The notes under the pieces are model-generated. The model had not been told where the DNA came from. It saw only the letters and a program-made list of their open reading frames with translations, and made no database searches. From NCBI GenBank assembly GCA_903892315.1, contig CAITHY010000035.1, forward strand, positions 1-27,343: a DNA stretch of 27,343 nucleotides. Direction: 5' to 3'. The position numbers were made by a program, and so were the translations under genes. This document shows positions 7,676 through 18,211 of this stretch, one piece after another. Each line of letters opens with the position of its first letter. Positions within the stretch are counted from its first letter, which is position 1. Origin of the DNA: an uncultured beta proteobacterium. GTDB lineage: Bacteria; Pseudomonadota; Gammaproteobacteria; Burkholderiales; Burkholderiaceae.

Positions 7676-10480
7676 ACTAGAAGGCGCTTTGAAAATCTCC
7701 AGCCAAAGTGCTTGAACTGCATCTCTTGCCGCAATGATCTCAAGCTCATTATCTAGATTAATCTGGGTTTTCTCGGCACCATCCAAGCGCAAGTGATGCT
7801 GACGAGCCCTCAATAATCGATACGCATCGCCAACGGTTAGCGCAGCCTCTTGGGTAATCAAGCCCACATCCCCAGCGATTCGTAACAAAGCAATATTACC
7901 TAGATTGCCAATAAGTTGGGCGTGTTGATGGGCATAAGCTAAGACCAAGAACTGCACCATAAATTCAATATCGACCATACCGCCAGCATCATGCTTTAAG
8001 TCAAACTCAACCTTGCTATTAGGATGGCCTGCATGCACCTTGCGGCGCATTTCTAAAATTTCTGTCCGAAGCTGGTCAATATTTCGTTGCTGACTTAATA
8101 CCTCGGAACGAACTGAGTCAAAGAATTGACCCACACCCAGATTGCCAGCCGAGTAGCGCGCTCTAGTAAGGGCTTGATGCTCCCAGACCCAAGCAGCATT
8201 GTCACCTTCTCGAAGTTGGTATTTTTTAAAAGCATCGGCATTTGTTACCAAAAATCCAGCAGAGCCATTTGGACGAAGACGTATATCGATCTCAAATAAG
8301 CTACCAGTAGAAGTAAACGCAGTTAACCAATTAATCATGCGCTTTGCTAGTAATGCATAAATTTCTTGAGCGGCGTAATCGGAATCTTCTGCTTGATACA
8401 AAAAGATAATGTCTAAATCAGAGGCATAGCCTAATTCTTTGCCGCCCAACTTGCCATAAGAAATAATCGCAAATGGAGGGCTAGCATCGAGTGGTAAGTC
8501 AAACTTCTGGGCCACACTAGGCCAAACCCGCTCAAATGTTGTCTGCAGAATTAAGTCCGCCAAAGCAGATAAATGGTCGCTTACCCGCTCTACTGATAGT
8601 GCTTGTTGGACGCCAATACCTAGATCGGTCAATAGCGTGATGAAAGTTTCGTTGTGATGGGTGACTCGTAAGATATCCATCGCCTGCTCAGAGCCATCAC
8701 CATCAGTCATGACATCATTGAGTCGCATGTTGAGATTAGCGCGCACTTCCGTCCAATATCTTTCCGGATCCTCGATCAACGCTCTCTCGGTTTGAGAATT
8801 TAACAAGTGATCCAGCAAATGCGGATGACGAGTCAGATATTGCGCACCCCATTGTGATGCCTTGAGTAAGTCTAGGACATTAGACAATGCCCGGGGATAT
8901 TCAGCCAAAATCGACAGGTAGGCAGTACGCCTTGCAATGGCCTCAAGTAAATCAAATAAGCGCAATAGTGTTTGGTCTCCATGCGTGGAGGAGGAGCCCT
9001 CAGCCTGCAAACTCTCTGCTGCCTTGCACATCAAGTTATCAAAAATTAAACGGCTTTTTTCTGGCAATAATTTTTGTTTTGGACTATCAATCCAAACCTG
9101 CCAACGAGCATAAGAATCGGGGAAAAATATTGGGTCAGGCGCCCAGTCCCCAGCTAAGGGGGCAATCTCAAGACGAGAGCCCTCATCTAGTAAAAATGCT
9201 TTTTCAAAAAGTTTGGCAACCTGATTTTGATGCCGCTCCAGTTCGGCCATAAAAGCATTTACTTGTGCTTCTTGGCCTTGCATCGAATTCGCCAAGCGCG
9301 ACCGGGCTTCAGCATCATCTGGCAAATAGTGGGTTTGCTGGTCATCCCACACCTGAATACGGTGCTCTAAGCGCCTCAAGAAAACATAGGCTGCCTGCAA
9401 CGCCTCTACCTCATCAACGGGCAAGATGCCGCCTTGCTTGATGAGCTCCAAGACCTCCAAGCTTGGACGCACCCTAAAGCGAGGGTCAGTGCCACCCCGC
9501 ATCAGCTGAAACATTTGCGCTAGAAACTCAATCTCTCGAATACCCCCACGCCCTAGCTTGATATCGCGCGAACGCCCTTGATGACCTGAGGAACGCTTAT
9601 CCGCTTCGGCCTGAATTTGCGCATGCAAATCCCGAATGGAGGCAATTACACCGTAATCTAAATGTCGACGATAAACAAAGGGGCGAATGAGTTGATCAAG
9701 CTCTCTTTGGCAGTGAGAAAATTCTGGAGAGCCTGGTAGGGGCGCAATTAATCTTCCTTTAATCCAGGCATAGCGCTCCCACTCTCGCCCCTGAACCAAT
9801 AGATATTCCTCCAACATATCCAAACTACATACCAGCGGTCCTGAGTCTCCATTGGGACGAAGACGCATATCCACTCTAAATACAAACCCATTGGCTTCGT
9901 GCTCTGCAAGTAGCTTGATTAAGCGCTTACCCATTCGCGTAAACCATTCCTGGTTGGATAAGCTCTTAGGCCCACCAGTAGTTTCACCCTCATGTTCATA
10001 CAGAAAAATCAAATCGATATCTGAGGAGAGGTTGAGCTCAAGTCCGCCCAATTTACCCATACCGACAACCATAAGGGGCATCTCAGATTGCGTTGTGCTA
10101 CTCCAAGGCAAGCCAAAACGGGTTTTAAGCTCTTCTCGAATAAAAGCTATTGAATGAGAAACGGCTAATTGAGCAAAGTGGCTGAGCGCATGAGTCACCT
10201 CTTGCAAGTCGGCCATGCCATTTAAATCCCGAAATGCAACCCAAAGCATCAAACGCTGTCTTGCCAAGCGCAAATTGGCCATCCATAGTGCCTCGTCCTG
10301 TCCATCGACCCGCTCATCGACGCCGCAGTCTTTTAGCAAAGTCTTGAGGCCTTGTATGTCGACTTTTTTCTGCCCCCGAATACGGAGCCACTCAAGCCAC
10401 TCAGGGTGGGCACTTAGCCAACGTCGCGCATAAGTCGAGTGTTGCTCTAAAAAATCGATTTGCCGGGAAAAATCATCCAT
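7667..10480 (-). CDS. glnE: Bifunctional glutamine synthetase adenylyltransferase/deadenylylase
   Basis: GlnE switches glutamine synthetase off by adenylylation and on again by phosphorolytic deadenylylation, responding to glutamine and PII protein. At 937 aa it is close to the E. coli length (946). Both nucleotidyltransferase domains are intact: the N-terminal one has GKLGGLELNLSSDID (SDID at 153-156) and the C-terminal one has GKLGGKELGYASDLD (SDLD near 687-690). Helical segments typical of the family follow each, including KHDAGGMVDIEFMVQF in the second half. The ATG at 10478-10480 is the first possible start, since an in-frame TAA lies 12 bases upstream; a G-rich stretch directly abuts it. 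glnE converges on recN with a 13-base gap and diverges from the yhdP-like gene. Neither glnA nor glnB is in the window. Confidence 0.98.
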   Translation of the reverse strand: MDDFSRQIDFLEQHSTYARRWLSAHPEWLEWLRIRGQKKVDIQGLKTLLKDCGVDERVDGQDEALWMANLRLARQRLMLWVAFRDLNGMADLQEVTHALSHFAQLAVSHSIAFIREELKTRFGLPWSSTTQSEMPLMVVGMGKLGGLELNLSSDIDLIFLYEHEGETTGGPKSLSNQEWFTRMGKRLIKLLAEHEANGFVFRVDMRLRPNGDSGPLVCSLDMLEEYLLVQGREWERYAWIKGRLIAPLPGSPEFSHCQRELDQLIRPFVYRRHLDYGVIASIRDLHAQIQAEADKRSSGHQGRSRDIKLGRGGIREIEFLAQMFQLMRGGTDPRFRVRPSLEVLELIKQGGILPVDEVEALQAAYVFLRRLEHRIQVWDDQQTHYLPDDAEARSRLANSMQGQEAQVNAFMAELERHQNQVAKLFEKAFLLDEGSRLEIAPLAGDWAPDPIFFPDSYARWQVWIDSPKQKLLPEKSRLIFDNLMCKAAESLQAEGSSSTHGDQTLLRLFDLLEAIARRTAYLSILAEYPRALSNVLDLLKASQWGAQYLTRHPHLLDHLLNSQTERALIEDPERYWTEVRANLNMRLNDVMTDGDGSEQAMDILRVTHHNETFITLLTDLGIGVQQALSVERVSDHLSALADLILQTTFERVWPSVAQKFDLPLDASPPFAIISYGKLGGKELGYASDLDIIFLYQAEDSDYAAQEIYALLAKRMINWLTAFTSTGSLFEIDIRLRPNGSAGFLVTNADAFKKYQLREGDNAAWVWEHQALTRARYSAGNLGVGQFFDSVRSEVLSQQRNIDQLRTEILEMRRKVHAGHPNSKVEFDLKHDAGGMVDIEFMVQFLVLAYAHQHAQLIGNLGNIALLRIAGDVGLITQEAALTVGDAYRLLRARQHHLRLDGAEKTQINLDNELEIIAARDAVQALWLEIFKAPSSVG

Positions 10481-10507
10481 TCCCCCATCTTAATCCGACC
10501 CCGAGAC

Positions 10508-10524
10508 CCAAGCCAGAAGCTTGG
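10508..10524. repeat. 6-bp hairpin in the glnE/yhdP divergent spacer
   Basis: CCAAGC (10508-10513) and GCTTGG (10519-10524) form a perfect 6-bp inverted repeat with a 5-base loop in the 77-base gap between two divergent genes. It could be an operator half-site pair or chance; there is no terminator T-run. Confidence 0.35.
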
Positions 10525-10557
10525 AGATCAGACTAAGGCTGAAGGATAATAGAGGTC

Positions 10558-13500
10558 ATGCTGCAAAACATCATCCCGCCTCGCCTCAAGAGCGTGCTTG
10601 CTAAACGTCCTCAAGGTTCGAAGGGGGATTGGCGCAAGCGTGCCCTCATTTTGACTGGTGTTGTTTTGGCTCTTTGTGTGCTAGTGCATGTTGGAGTGCG
10701 ATTTGTTCTTTGGCCACAAATTGAGAAATCTAAGGTCTCGGTTGAAAGACTCATTAGCACTCGAATTGGCACCGATGTCTCCATGGACTCTCTACAAGTT
10801 TCATGGACAGGCATTAGGCCTAATTTTGAAATTGAAGGCTTACGCTTCAACGGCGCCGATAAAGCAAAACCGCTTTTATTTATTCGAAAGATTAATGGGC
10901 AACTCAGCTGGGCCACTTTTTATCACCTAGCGCCCTTCTTTCATGAACTCAATATTGACGGCGCTGAAATTTATGGACAACGGAATAGCAAGGGCGTTGT
11001 TACCATAGCCGGCATTTCCATTGACGGCAAACCCGATGACTACTCCACGGAGAATTGGCTCTTTTCCCAAAATGAGATTCGCGTCAGTAATGTCAGATTA
11101 TTTTGGGACGATCAACTCAAAAAGAAATCAATTACTTCAATAGATATTCAGAACCTTTCTCTTAGCAATGGCATTCGCAGTCATCAAGGCTCACTGAGCA
11201 TCATGACACCCTGGACTAAAAGACCAGCATCATTTGAGATTGATCTAGTTCACCATATCGGCGGCCAAGCGGGTAATTGGCGCGATTGGATTGGCACTAT
11301 CTCCTGGAATATAAGCGAACTCCAGCTCACCCAAGTAGCAAGTGAATTCGCACTTTCACTGAATACACTCGAAGGAGTCCTGAATTCAAACGGCAAATTA
11401 AAAATTGACAACGGCAAACCTGATGGTGGAGAGATTTATCTAGCTGCAGATCATTTAACTATTCAATTGTCAAAAGAAGAAGATGCTATTGCTCTTGGAA
11501 GATTGGAAACCAACCTAACTCAAGAAACTGATAATGGATTGATATCAGTCACTACCAAGACATTTGCCTGGCGAGATATTGAGAGTCCAGCATCTACCCC
11601 TCTAGAAAATTTAAGTCCAATGACTTTCCGCTGGAGGCCACCAGCTGGGGATGGAGAAATCAAAGAGTTTGGTTTTTCATCACCAAAGATTGCGGTTGAG
11701 GATATTGCTTTATTTGCCCTCAATCTTCCGCTATCCAAAAAAGTTCATCAGTGGATTAAAGCCTCTCAAGCCGATGGTGAATTACAAGATATTGATATCA
11801 ATTGGTCTGAAAGTAAATCTCCCTTATCTGCACTCAATATTCCTGGTGGATGGTTTAAGTCGAACAAATTAGACTTTACCGTGAGCGGAAAACTGATCGA
11901 CTTAAGTTTTGTTGGCATCAATAAAACCATGCCGTCGGTGTCCAAGCTTTCAGGCTTTCTTTCTGCCGACCAAAACAAGGGAAACTTCTCAATTAAATCA
12001 ACCGATCTAGAACTTGAGGTCAACGACTTACTAGTCAATCCCAAAATCAAGCTTGATCAAGCAAGCGGTCAGATTTCCTGGTCAAAACAAAAAGGGAATT
12101 GGGTCGTTAATGCAAAGCAGTTAGCGCTTAGCAATCCCGAGATTTCAACAACGCTTAATTTGAATTACACCATTGGTGAAGCCAAGAACCCTGACTTCAT
12201 GAGCCTGGATATGGATTTTGCTCGAGCCGATCTCAAGACCGCCTATCGTTATTTGCCTGTTGGCATGGGTAGTGATGCCAAATCCTATTTAAGTAAAGCC
12301 TTTGATGCAGGGATTATCAAAAATGGTAGTTTGCATATTAAAGGCAACCCTAATGAAGTCCCTTTCCCCAAAGTAGGTAAGGGAGAATTCACACTGAAGT
12401 TGCCAATTAATGGCGCTACCTTCAACCCAGTACCAGACTCATCTAGCGCACACGGTATTTGGCCTGCCTTCAATAACGTGAATGGCGTGATCAATATGCA
12501 GAATGCCAACTTCACGGTAGATATTGATCAAGCAAGTTACAAACAAGTCGCGCTGAGTCAATTTCATGCAGAAATTCCTAGTGTTAGTGCAAAGCAATTA
12601 CTGCTGACAGTGAATGGTGAGGCGCAAGGCGATGCCCCGCAACTACTAGATTATTTATTTGCCTCACCTGTCGGCAAAAAACAGGCTGCGCTTGAGAGAA
12701 ACCTCAAGGTTACTGGGCCTACTAACCTCAGCTTAGACCTCAACATTCCTCTGTCTGGTAACGGAGATACTAAAACCGACATTAAATTAAACTTTCCTGG
12801 CAACAGGGTCCAGTGGGATAACCTACCACCCCTGGATAACCTCAAAGGAAAGATGCGGATTACCGAGATCAATCCAGAATTTGAGGATATCACTGCTAAT
12901 TTCCTCGGTGGCGCCATTAAGATTTCAAGTGCAGCACCAAATCAAGGGGGTCAGAGCTATAACATTTCCGGAGATATTGGAGCCAGCTTTATTAAAGATT
13001 ATTTTGCAAAAGATTCATCATCTCAGGTAGCGCCAATTTTGCTAGGAATGAGTGGTGTAGCAAGGTATGAGGGTGCAATTCATTTTAATAAAGGTAATAG
13101 CGAAACAAATCTCAAGATTGATATGCGCGATTGGGCCAGCTCCGCTCCAGCTCCTGCGAAAAAGCAGATGGGGGCTCCTATGCCAGGTCAAATAACACTA
13201 AGAACTTTTACAAAATCGTCCTCCTCTGCTACTCGATTCACATGGGATGGAAAAATGGGTGACACCTACTTTATTCAAGGTGAACTTGGTAATGATGACG
13301 CCCTTCGTTATGCCATAGGAATAGGCACTTCCGCAGTGCCCCCGGCTCAAGGCTTTCAACTCAATCTTGCAAGCGCAGAACTCAACCTCGATGCATGGCA
13401 AGATTTTTTAGATAGTCAAAAGAAAAAAATTGACCCCTCTAAAGCTGAAGAATCTAGCCCAACCAATATTCAAATTGCTGGCCAAGTAAAAAAAGTAATT

Positions 13501-14679
13501 TTGTTTGAACGCCATTGGCAGGATCTGAATTTTTCAGCCAGCAATAAAAATGCCGCCTGGCAAATGCGTATTAATTCACCCTCCATCGCTGGTCAACTTC
13601 AGTACACTGAACCCAACAAGGCGCAGCCAAGCGGCTTAATCAGCGGGCATTTAGCTCGACTCAAGTTTTCTGAGAAAGTCAGCGCTCCAATTGAGGTCAA
13701 AAAACCAAGCTCAAAAAATCTTCCCGTCAAAACTACCATCAATCTGGACTTTATTCCTAATATTGACTTGACGATTGATGACTTCAACTGGGGTAAGGCT
13801 CAACTAGGTCAGGTGAAACTTAAAACCAGGACAAATAACAATGTCCTTAATATAGATTCCATTCAATTTAACAATCCCCAAGGAAGCTCTATCCTCACTG
13901 GTCGCTGGGTTGGCGGCACCCAGAATCAAGCGGAGCATACAACGGTCAATTTCGATTTAGATATTAAGAATGCCGGTCAAATTATTGAACATTGGACCAG
14001 TCAAAAATCAGTCGAAGGCGGCCAAGGCAAGCTAACTAGTAACGTGGAATGGGATGGCAGCCCTTTCGCACCTCAATATGAGACCCTAGCCGGCAAGGTA
14101 ACTTTGAATCTTGAAAAGGGCCGTCTGTTAGAGGTAAATACCAGCGGTGCCAAGCTACTGGATGTTCTCAGTCTACAAAGTTTGTTTAGATTTGCTACCC
14201 TGGACCTCCAGGGGAGCTTGGGCAATATTGTGACCAAGGGCACACCATTTAATGCTATTGATGCTTCTTTTGATATTAGCTCTGGAGTTGCTCAGACAAA
14301 ACAATTTACCATGGGCTTAGACCAAGCGCGGGTTGCCATGAATGGGCAAATCAATATTCCAAAACAAACACAAGATTTGCGTGTCACCATCTTCCCGACG
14401 ATTGACGCAACAGCAGGCTCATTGGCTGCATTTGCTATTAATCCTATCGTAGGGTTGGGCGCATTGGTTGGACAATACTTAATCACCAGCCAAATTAACC
14501 GCAACCTCCAATCAGACTACCTGGTCCAGGGCTCTTGGGGTGATCCAGAAGTGATTCCCCTTGATCAAAAAGGTCAGCCTATTGATTCGAAAACCTTAGA
14601 CACCATTCGCAGTAAGGAATTGCTAAAAGAGCAAAGCAAACCAAGTAATGCAACCAGCCCTAATAAAACTTCCAACTAG
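10558..14679 (+). CDS. yhdP: YhdP/AsmA-like envelope protein, probable phospholipid transport bridge
   Basis: A 1373-aa protein with a basic N-terminus, one transmembrane segment (about residues 28-53, ILTGVVLALCVLVHVGVRFV) and a very long, beta-rich periplasmic region. In E. coli, YhdP with TamB and YdbH carries phospholipids from the inner to the outer membrane along a hydrophobic groove. Family signs are the DUF3971-like early segment (VSVERLISTRIGTDV onward), many repeated amphipathic strands, and a C-terminal AsmA-like domain near GAKLLDVLSLQSLFRFATLD ending in AAFAINPIVGLGALVGQYL. The ATG has GAGG six bases upstream. The next two genes start within 10 to 20 bases, suggesting an operon with the nitrilase-like gene and tldD; yhdP and tldD are also neighbours in E. 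coli. The name is by homology; function in this organism is inferred. Confidence 0.9.
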   Translation: MLQNIIPPRLKSVLAKRPQGSKGDWRKRALILTGVVLALCVLVHVGVRFVLWPQIEKSKVSVERLISTRIGTDVSMDSLQVSWTGIRPNFEIEGLRFNGADKAKPLLFIRKINGQLSWATFYHLAPFFHELNIDGAEIYGQRNSKGVVTIAGISIDGKPDDYSTENWLFSQNEIRVSNVRLFWDDQLKKKSITSIDIQNLSLSNGIRSHQGSLSIMTPWTKRPASFEIDLVHHIGGQAGNWRDWIGTISWNISELQLTQVASEFALSLNTLEGVLNSNGKLKIDNGKPDGGEIYLAADHLTIQLSKEEDAIALGRLETNLTQETDNGLISVTTKTFAWRDIESPASTPLENLSPMTFRWRPPAGDGEIKEFGFSSPKIAVEDIALFALNLPLSKKVHQWIKASQADGELQDIDINWSESKSPLSALNIPGGWFKSNKLDFTVSGKLIDLSFVGINKTMPSVSKLSGFLSADQNKGNFSIKSTDLELEVNDLLVNPKIKLDQASGQISWSKQKGNWVVNAKQLALSNPEISTTLNLNYTIGEAKNPDFMSLDMDFARADLKTAYRYLPVGMGSDAKSYLSKAFDAGIIKNGSLHIKGNPNEVPFPKVGKGEFTLKLPINGATFNPVPDSSSAHGIWPAFNNVNGVINMQNANFTVDIDQASYKQVALSQFHAEIPSVSAKQLLLTVNGEAQGDAPQLLDYLFASPVGKKQAALERNLKVTGPTNLSLDLNIPLSGNGDTKTDIKLNFPGNRVQWDNLPPLDNLKGKMRITEINPEFEDITANFLGGAIKISSAAPNQGGQSYNISGDIGASFIKDYFAKDSSSQVAPILLGMSGVARYEGAIHFNKGNSETNLKIDMRDWASSAPAPAKKQMGAPMPGQITLRTFTKSSSSATRFTWDGKMGDTYFIQGELGNDDALRYAIGIGTSAVPPAQGFQLNLASAELNLDAWQDFLDSQKKKIDPSKAEESSPTNIQIAGQVKKVILFERHWQDLNFSASNKNAAWQMRINSPSIAGQLQYTEPNKAQPSGLISGHLARLKFSEKVSAPIEVKKPSSKNLPVKTTINLDFIPNIDLTIDDFNWGKAQLGQVKLKTRTNNNVLNIDSIQFNNPQGSSILTGRWVGGTQNQAEHTTVNFDLDIKNAGQIIEHWTSQKSVEGGQGKLTSNVEWDGSPFAPQYETLAGKVTLNLEKGRLLEVNTSGAKLLDVLSLQSLFRFATLDLQGSLGNIVTKGTPFNAIDASFDISSGVAQTKQFTMGLDQARVAMNGQINIPKQTQDLRVTIFPTIDATAGSLAAFAINPIVGLGALVGQYLITSQINRNLQSDYLVQGSWGDPEVIPLDQKGQPIDSKTLDTIRSKELLKEQSKPSNATSPNKTSN

Positions 14680-14685
14680 ATCATC

Positions 14686-15519
14686 ATGAGCCCATCAGCA
14701 AATAGTGCAGATCTTAAGATTGCCTCCATTCAGATGGTCTCCACGCCTGATCTACAAGAGAACTTATCTACGGCAAGTAGACTCATTGCGACAGCTGCAA
14801 GCGACGGTGCACAACTAGCGGTATTGCCGGAGTATTTTTGCTTAATGGGTCTCAAAGATACTGATAAAGTGCGCGCCCGGGAAAGTCTTGGTAGTGGCCC
14901 CATCCAAGAACAACTCTCAGACATTGCGCGACAAAATAATATTTTCCTGGTGGCGGGCACTATTCCGCTGGAAGCAAAAGATCCTAATAAGGTACTCAAT
15001 ACAACGCTTACCTTTAGCCCCACTGGCAAGCAAATTTCTCGATACGACAAAATTCATTTATTTGGATTTCAAACAGCAACTGAGCGCTATCAAGAAGCCG
15101 AAACGATTGAAGCAGGCAATGAACCGGGCATCCTCAAGATTGCAGTGAACGGACACGATTGGATATTTGGCTTGAGTATTTGTTATGACCTGCGCTTTCC
15201 AGAACTCTATCGCGCCCTTGGAGAGGTAGATTGCCACATCATTCCGGCCGCCTTTACTTACACAACTGGCAAAGATCACTGGGAAATCCTCTTGCGTGCT
15301 CGCGCTATCGAAAACCAATGTTACGTATTAGCCTCTGCCCAAGGCGGCATTCATCAAAATCAACGCCGTACTTGGGGCAATAGTATGTTGATTGATCCTT
15401 GGGGCAGCATCTTGGCTAACCTTCCTGAGGGGGAAGGCTTTATTTCCGGGGTTTTGTGCAAAGATAAATTAAACGAGGTACGCTCTAAGTTACCCGCACT
15501 TGCACATCGTAAGCTTTAA
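14686..15519 (+). CDS. Carbon-nitrogen hydrolase, NIT1-like (possible deaminated glutathione amidase)
   Basis: A 277-aa nitrilase-superfamily amidase with the complete catalytic set: Glu in LPEYF (E49), Lys in YDKIHLF (K122) and the nucleophile Cys in [13 protein letters not shown] (C166). The segment [17 protein letters not shown] and the following SAQGG closely resemble NIT1-type enzymes, which hydrolyse deaminated glutathione, a toxic transaminase side product; that assignment is an inference from similarity, and another small omega-amide is possible. It starts 6 bases after the yhdP stop with no clear ribosome binding site, which suggests translational coupling, and is followed 8-20 bases later by tldD. 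A cytoplasmic protein with no signal peptide. Confidence 0.88.
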   Translation: MSPSANSADLKIASIQMVSTPDLQENLSTASRLIATAASDGAQLAVLPEYFCLMGLKDTDKVRARESLGSGPIQEQLSDIARQNNIFLVAGTIPLEAKDPNKVLNTTLTFSPTGKQISRYDKIHLFGFQTATERYQEAETIEAGNEPGILKIAVNGHDWIFGLSICYDLRFPELYRALGEVDCHIIPAAFTYTTGKDHWEILLRARAIENQCYVLASAQGGIHQNQRRTWGNSMLIDPWGSILANLPEGEGFISGVLCKDKLNEVRSKLPALAHRKL

Positions 15520-15539
15520 AGAAAGATTTGCTGAATCAC

Positions 15540-17030
15540 ATGAATGCACCAGAAGCACTATTTCCTGCCAATTGGACTAAAGCCAAAAAGCAAGCAGACC
15601 TCATCAAATTAGCCAAATCTATTTTGCTCGAACCAACAGGTTTATCTGAGCAAGATTTACATGGCACCTTTGGAAATCTATTTGCCCATCGCCTTGATGA
15701 TGCAGACCTCTACTTTCAACACACTCGTAGTGAAAGCTGGAGTCTTGAAGAAGGCATCGTTAAATCCGGCAGCTTTAATATTGATCAAGGGGTTGGGGTG
15801 CGCGCCATCTATGGCGATAAGACAGCTTTTGCTTATTCGGATGAAATTAATTTAGAGGCATTAAATAAAGCAGCAAAAGCTACTCGAGTGATTGGGCCCG
15901 AAGGTGGCAAGCAGGCAGTTGCGAGCAAACTATTTAACCCTGTATCCAACAAGCTCTACTCCGATGTCAATCCTTTAGATTCTCTTCAGCCCAAAGAAAA
16001 AATTGCATTACTAGAAAGCATTGAGCGGCGAGCTAAAGCACGTGACCCAAGAATCATTCAAGTCATGGCAAGTCTGGCCGGAGAATTTGATGTCGTATTA
16101 GTAGTACGAGCAGATGGCTTATTAGCCGCAGATGTTCGCCCTCTGGTACGCGTTTCGGTACACGTCATTGCAGAGCAGAATGGTCGCCGTGAATCAGGAT
16201 CCTCTGGCGGGGGAGCGCGACATGACTATCTCTACTTCGATACGGAGTTGATTAATCGCTATGTCGATGAAGCGGTTGATGGTGCTCTAGTGAATCTAGA
16301 ATCTCGCCCAGCACCTGCTGGCCCAATGACAGTAGTCATGGGGCCAGGTTGGCCTGGCGTTCTTTTGCATGAGGCAGTAGGCCATGGTCTTGAGGGTGAC
16401 TTTAATCGCAAAGGATCCTCTGCTTTTGCTGGTCGAATTGGACAACGTGTTGCAGCAAAGGGTGTCACCGTTGTGGATGATGGAACCTTGTCTGGACGAA
16501 GAGGTTCTTTGAATATCGATGACGAAGGCACTCCGACTCAATGTACTACCTTAATCGAAGATGGCATCTTGAAAGGCTATATTCAAGATAGTCTGAATGC
16601 TCGACTCATGAATATGCCCCTTACCGGCAATGGTCGCCGCGAGAGCTTTGCTTCACTGCCAATGCCGCGCATGACCAATACCTATATGTTGGCCGGCAAG
16701 GATGATCCTGAAGAGATTGTTGCTAGCATCAAACGCGGCTTATATGCAGTGAACTTTGGTGGTGGGCAGGTTGATATCACTAGCGGCAAATTTGTTTTCT
16801 CTGCCTCAGAGGCCTACTGGGTTGAAAACGGCAAAATTCAATATCCCGTTAAAGGCGCCACCATTATTGGTAGCGGACCAGAATCCCTAAAACAGGTTTC
16901 CATGATCGGAAATGACTTGAAATTAGACGGTGGAGTAGGGGTTTGCGGCAAGGAAGGACAAAGCGTTCCAGTCGGCGTTGGACAGCCTACCCTGAGGATT
17001 GATAGCCTGACCGTGGGTGGAACCGCCTAA
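15540..17030 (+). CDS. tldD: Metalloprotease TldD
   Basis: TldD pairs with TldE (PmbA) to form a zinc protease that degrades unfolded peptides, processes some ribosomally made peptides and was linked to CcdA degradation. The metal-binding motif HEAVGH (residues 277-282 from this start) is intact, followed by the conserved [15 protein letters not shown] segment and the [19 protein letters not shown] block. The open frame reaches back to a TTG at 15528; I prefer the ATG at 15540 (496 aa), four codons later. The choice is uncertain because a weak purine-rich sequence sits nearer the TTG. Its partner gene pmbA is not in the window. It follows the NIT1-like gene on the same strand. Confidence 0.96.
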   Translation: MNAPEALFPANWTKAKKQADLIKLAKSILLEPTGLSEQDLHGTFGNLFAHRLDDADLYFQHTRSESWSLEEGIVKSGSFNIDQGVGVRAIYGDKTAFAYSDEINLEALNKAAKATRVIGPEGGKQAVASKLFNPVSNKLYSDVNPLDSLQPKEKIALLESIERRAKARDPRIIQVMASLAGEFDVVLVVRADGLLAADVRPLVRVSVHVIAEQNGRRESGSSGGGARHDYLYFDTELINRYVDEAVDGALVNLESRPAPAGPMTVVMGPGWPGVLLHEAVGHGLEGDFNRKGSSAFAGRIGQRVAAKGVTVVDDGTLSGRRGSLNIDDEGTPTQCTTLIEDGILKGYIQDSLNARLMNMPLTGNGRRESFASLPMPRMTNTYMLAGKDDPEEIVASIKRGLYAVNFGGGQVDITSGKFVFSASEAYWVENGKIQYPVKGATIIGSGPESLKQVSMIGNDLKLDGGVGVCGKEGQSVPVGVGQPTLRIDSLTVGGTA

Positions 17031-17043
17031 TATTGACTAATTA

Positions 17044-17059
17044 CGGCTTAAAATAGCCG
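17044..17059 (+). repeat. Small hairpin directly before the aroG start codon
   Basis: CGGCT (17044-17048) and AGCCG (17055-17059) pair around a TAAAAT loop, ending one base before the ATG at 17061. No Shine-Dalgarno sequence is visible, so this hairpin would occupy the ribosome landing site. It may modulate translation, or may be chance given its size. Confidence 0.35.
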
Positions 17060-17060
17060 C

Positions 17061-18185
17061 ATGAGCCAACAAAATACGAATCCCGCTAATTGGTACTCTG
17101 CTGTCGACAAGACCTCAGATACTGACGATCAACGCATTGACAACATTTCTGTTCTGCCTCCGCCAGAGCATTTAATTCGTTTCTTTCCGATTTCTGGAAC
17201 TCCCACTGAAGCGCTGATCAGCAACACTCGTAAAAAGATCCGCGACATTATTCATGGCAAGGATGACCGTTTACTCGTCATCATTGGACCATGCTCTATT
17301 CATGATCCAAAAGCGGCTCTGGAATATTGCCAACGTCTCTTAGTTGAGCGTCAGCGCTTTTCTGGTGAATTAGAAATCGTGATGCGTGTGTATTTTGAAA
17401 AGCCACGCACTACTGTTGGCTGGAAGGGCTTGATCAATGACCCTTACTTGGATGAGAGCTATCGCATCGAAGAAGGTCTCCGCCTTGCGCGTCAAGTATT
17501 AATGGAAATTAATCGTTTGGGAATGCCAGCTGGTAGTGAGTTCTTGGACGTGATCTCACCGCAATATATTGCTGACCTCATTTCATGGGGTGCCATTGGT
17601 GCACGCACTACTGAGAGCCAAGTTCACCGTGAACTTGCTTCTGGACTTTCCGCACCTATCGGATTTAAGAACGGCACTGATGGCAACATCAAAATTGCCA
17701 CTGACGCCATTCAAGCGGCAGGTCGTCCACATCACTTCTTGTCTGTTCATAAAAATGGTCAAGTATCCGTTGTAGAAACTAAAGGCAATAAAGATTGTCA
17801 CGTGATTTTACGTGGCGGCAAAGAGCCAAACTACGCAGCACAGTTTGTGCAAGCAGCCTGCTCTGAGCTAGCAGCCGCCAAGCTTCCAGCCAGTTTGATG
17901 GTTGATTTATCGCACGCCAATTCAAGCAAGAAGCATGAGCGTCAAATTGTGGTTGCTGACGATGTAGCACAGCAAATTGAATCTGGTTCACATCAAATTT
18001 TTGGTGTCATGGTAGAAAGCCATCTGAATGATGGCGCCCAGAAATTTACGCCAGGGAAAGATGATCCAAGCAAATTGGAATACGGCAAGAGTATTACTGA
18101 TGCCTGCATTAACTGGGATGACTCTGTGAAAGTATTAGAGCGTCTAGCTTCGGCTGTAAAGAAACGCAGAAGCAATAAAAAATAA
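17061..18185 (+). CDS. aroG: 3-Deoxy-7-phosphoheptulonate synthase, class I (DAHP synthase)
   Basis: Condenses phosphoenolpyruvate with erythrose 4-phosphate, the committed entry to the shikimate pathway. The 374-aa product carries class I (AroF/G/H type) motifs: LLVIIGPCSIHDPKAALEYC, YFEKPRTTVGWKG, GARTTESQVHRE, GFKNGTDGN and MVDLSHANSSK, with metal and substrate residues of the barrel in place. The N-terminus is about 15 residues longer than E. coli AroG. Which aromatic amino acid inhibits it cannot be read safely from sequence. It starts 30 bases after tldD and ends in a strong terminator, so it is either the last gene of that run or has its own promoter, which I could not find. Confidence 0.96.
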   Translation: MSQQNTNPANWYSAVDKTSDTDDQRIDNISVLPPPEHLIRFFPISGTPTEALISNTRKKIRDIIHGKDDRLLVIIGPCSIHDPKAALEYCQRLLVERQRFSGELEIVMRVYFEKPRTTVGWKGLINDPYLDESYRIEEGLRLARQVLMEINRLGMPAGSEFLDVISPQYIADLISWGAIGARTTESQVHRELASGLSAPIGFKNGTDGNIKIATDAIQAAGRPHHFLSVHKNGQVSVVETKGNKDCHVILRGGKEPNYAAQFVQAACSELAAAKLPASLMVDLSHANSSKKHERQIVVADDVAQQIESGSHQIFGVMVESHLNDGAQKFTPGKDDPSKLEYGKSITDACINWDDSVKVLERLASAVKKRRSNKK

Positions 18186-18211
18186 TACGATAGTAATTTT
18201 CAGGTTTTGAT

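Noticed and set aside
15528..15539. TTG start adding four residues to tldD
   Set aside because: The ATG at 15540 is the more usual choice and the four extra residues show nothing conserved; the matter stays open but minor.
17034..17054. TTGACT and TAAAAT before aroG as a sigma-70 promoter
   Set aside because: The spacing is only about 10 bases, far too short.
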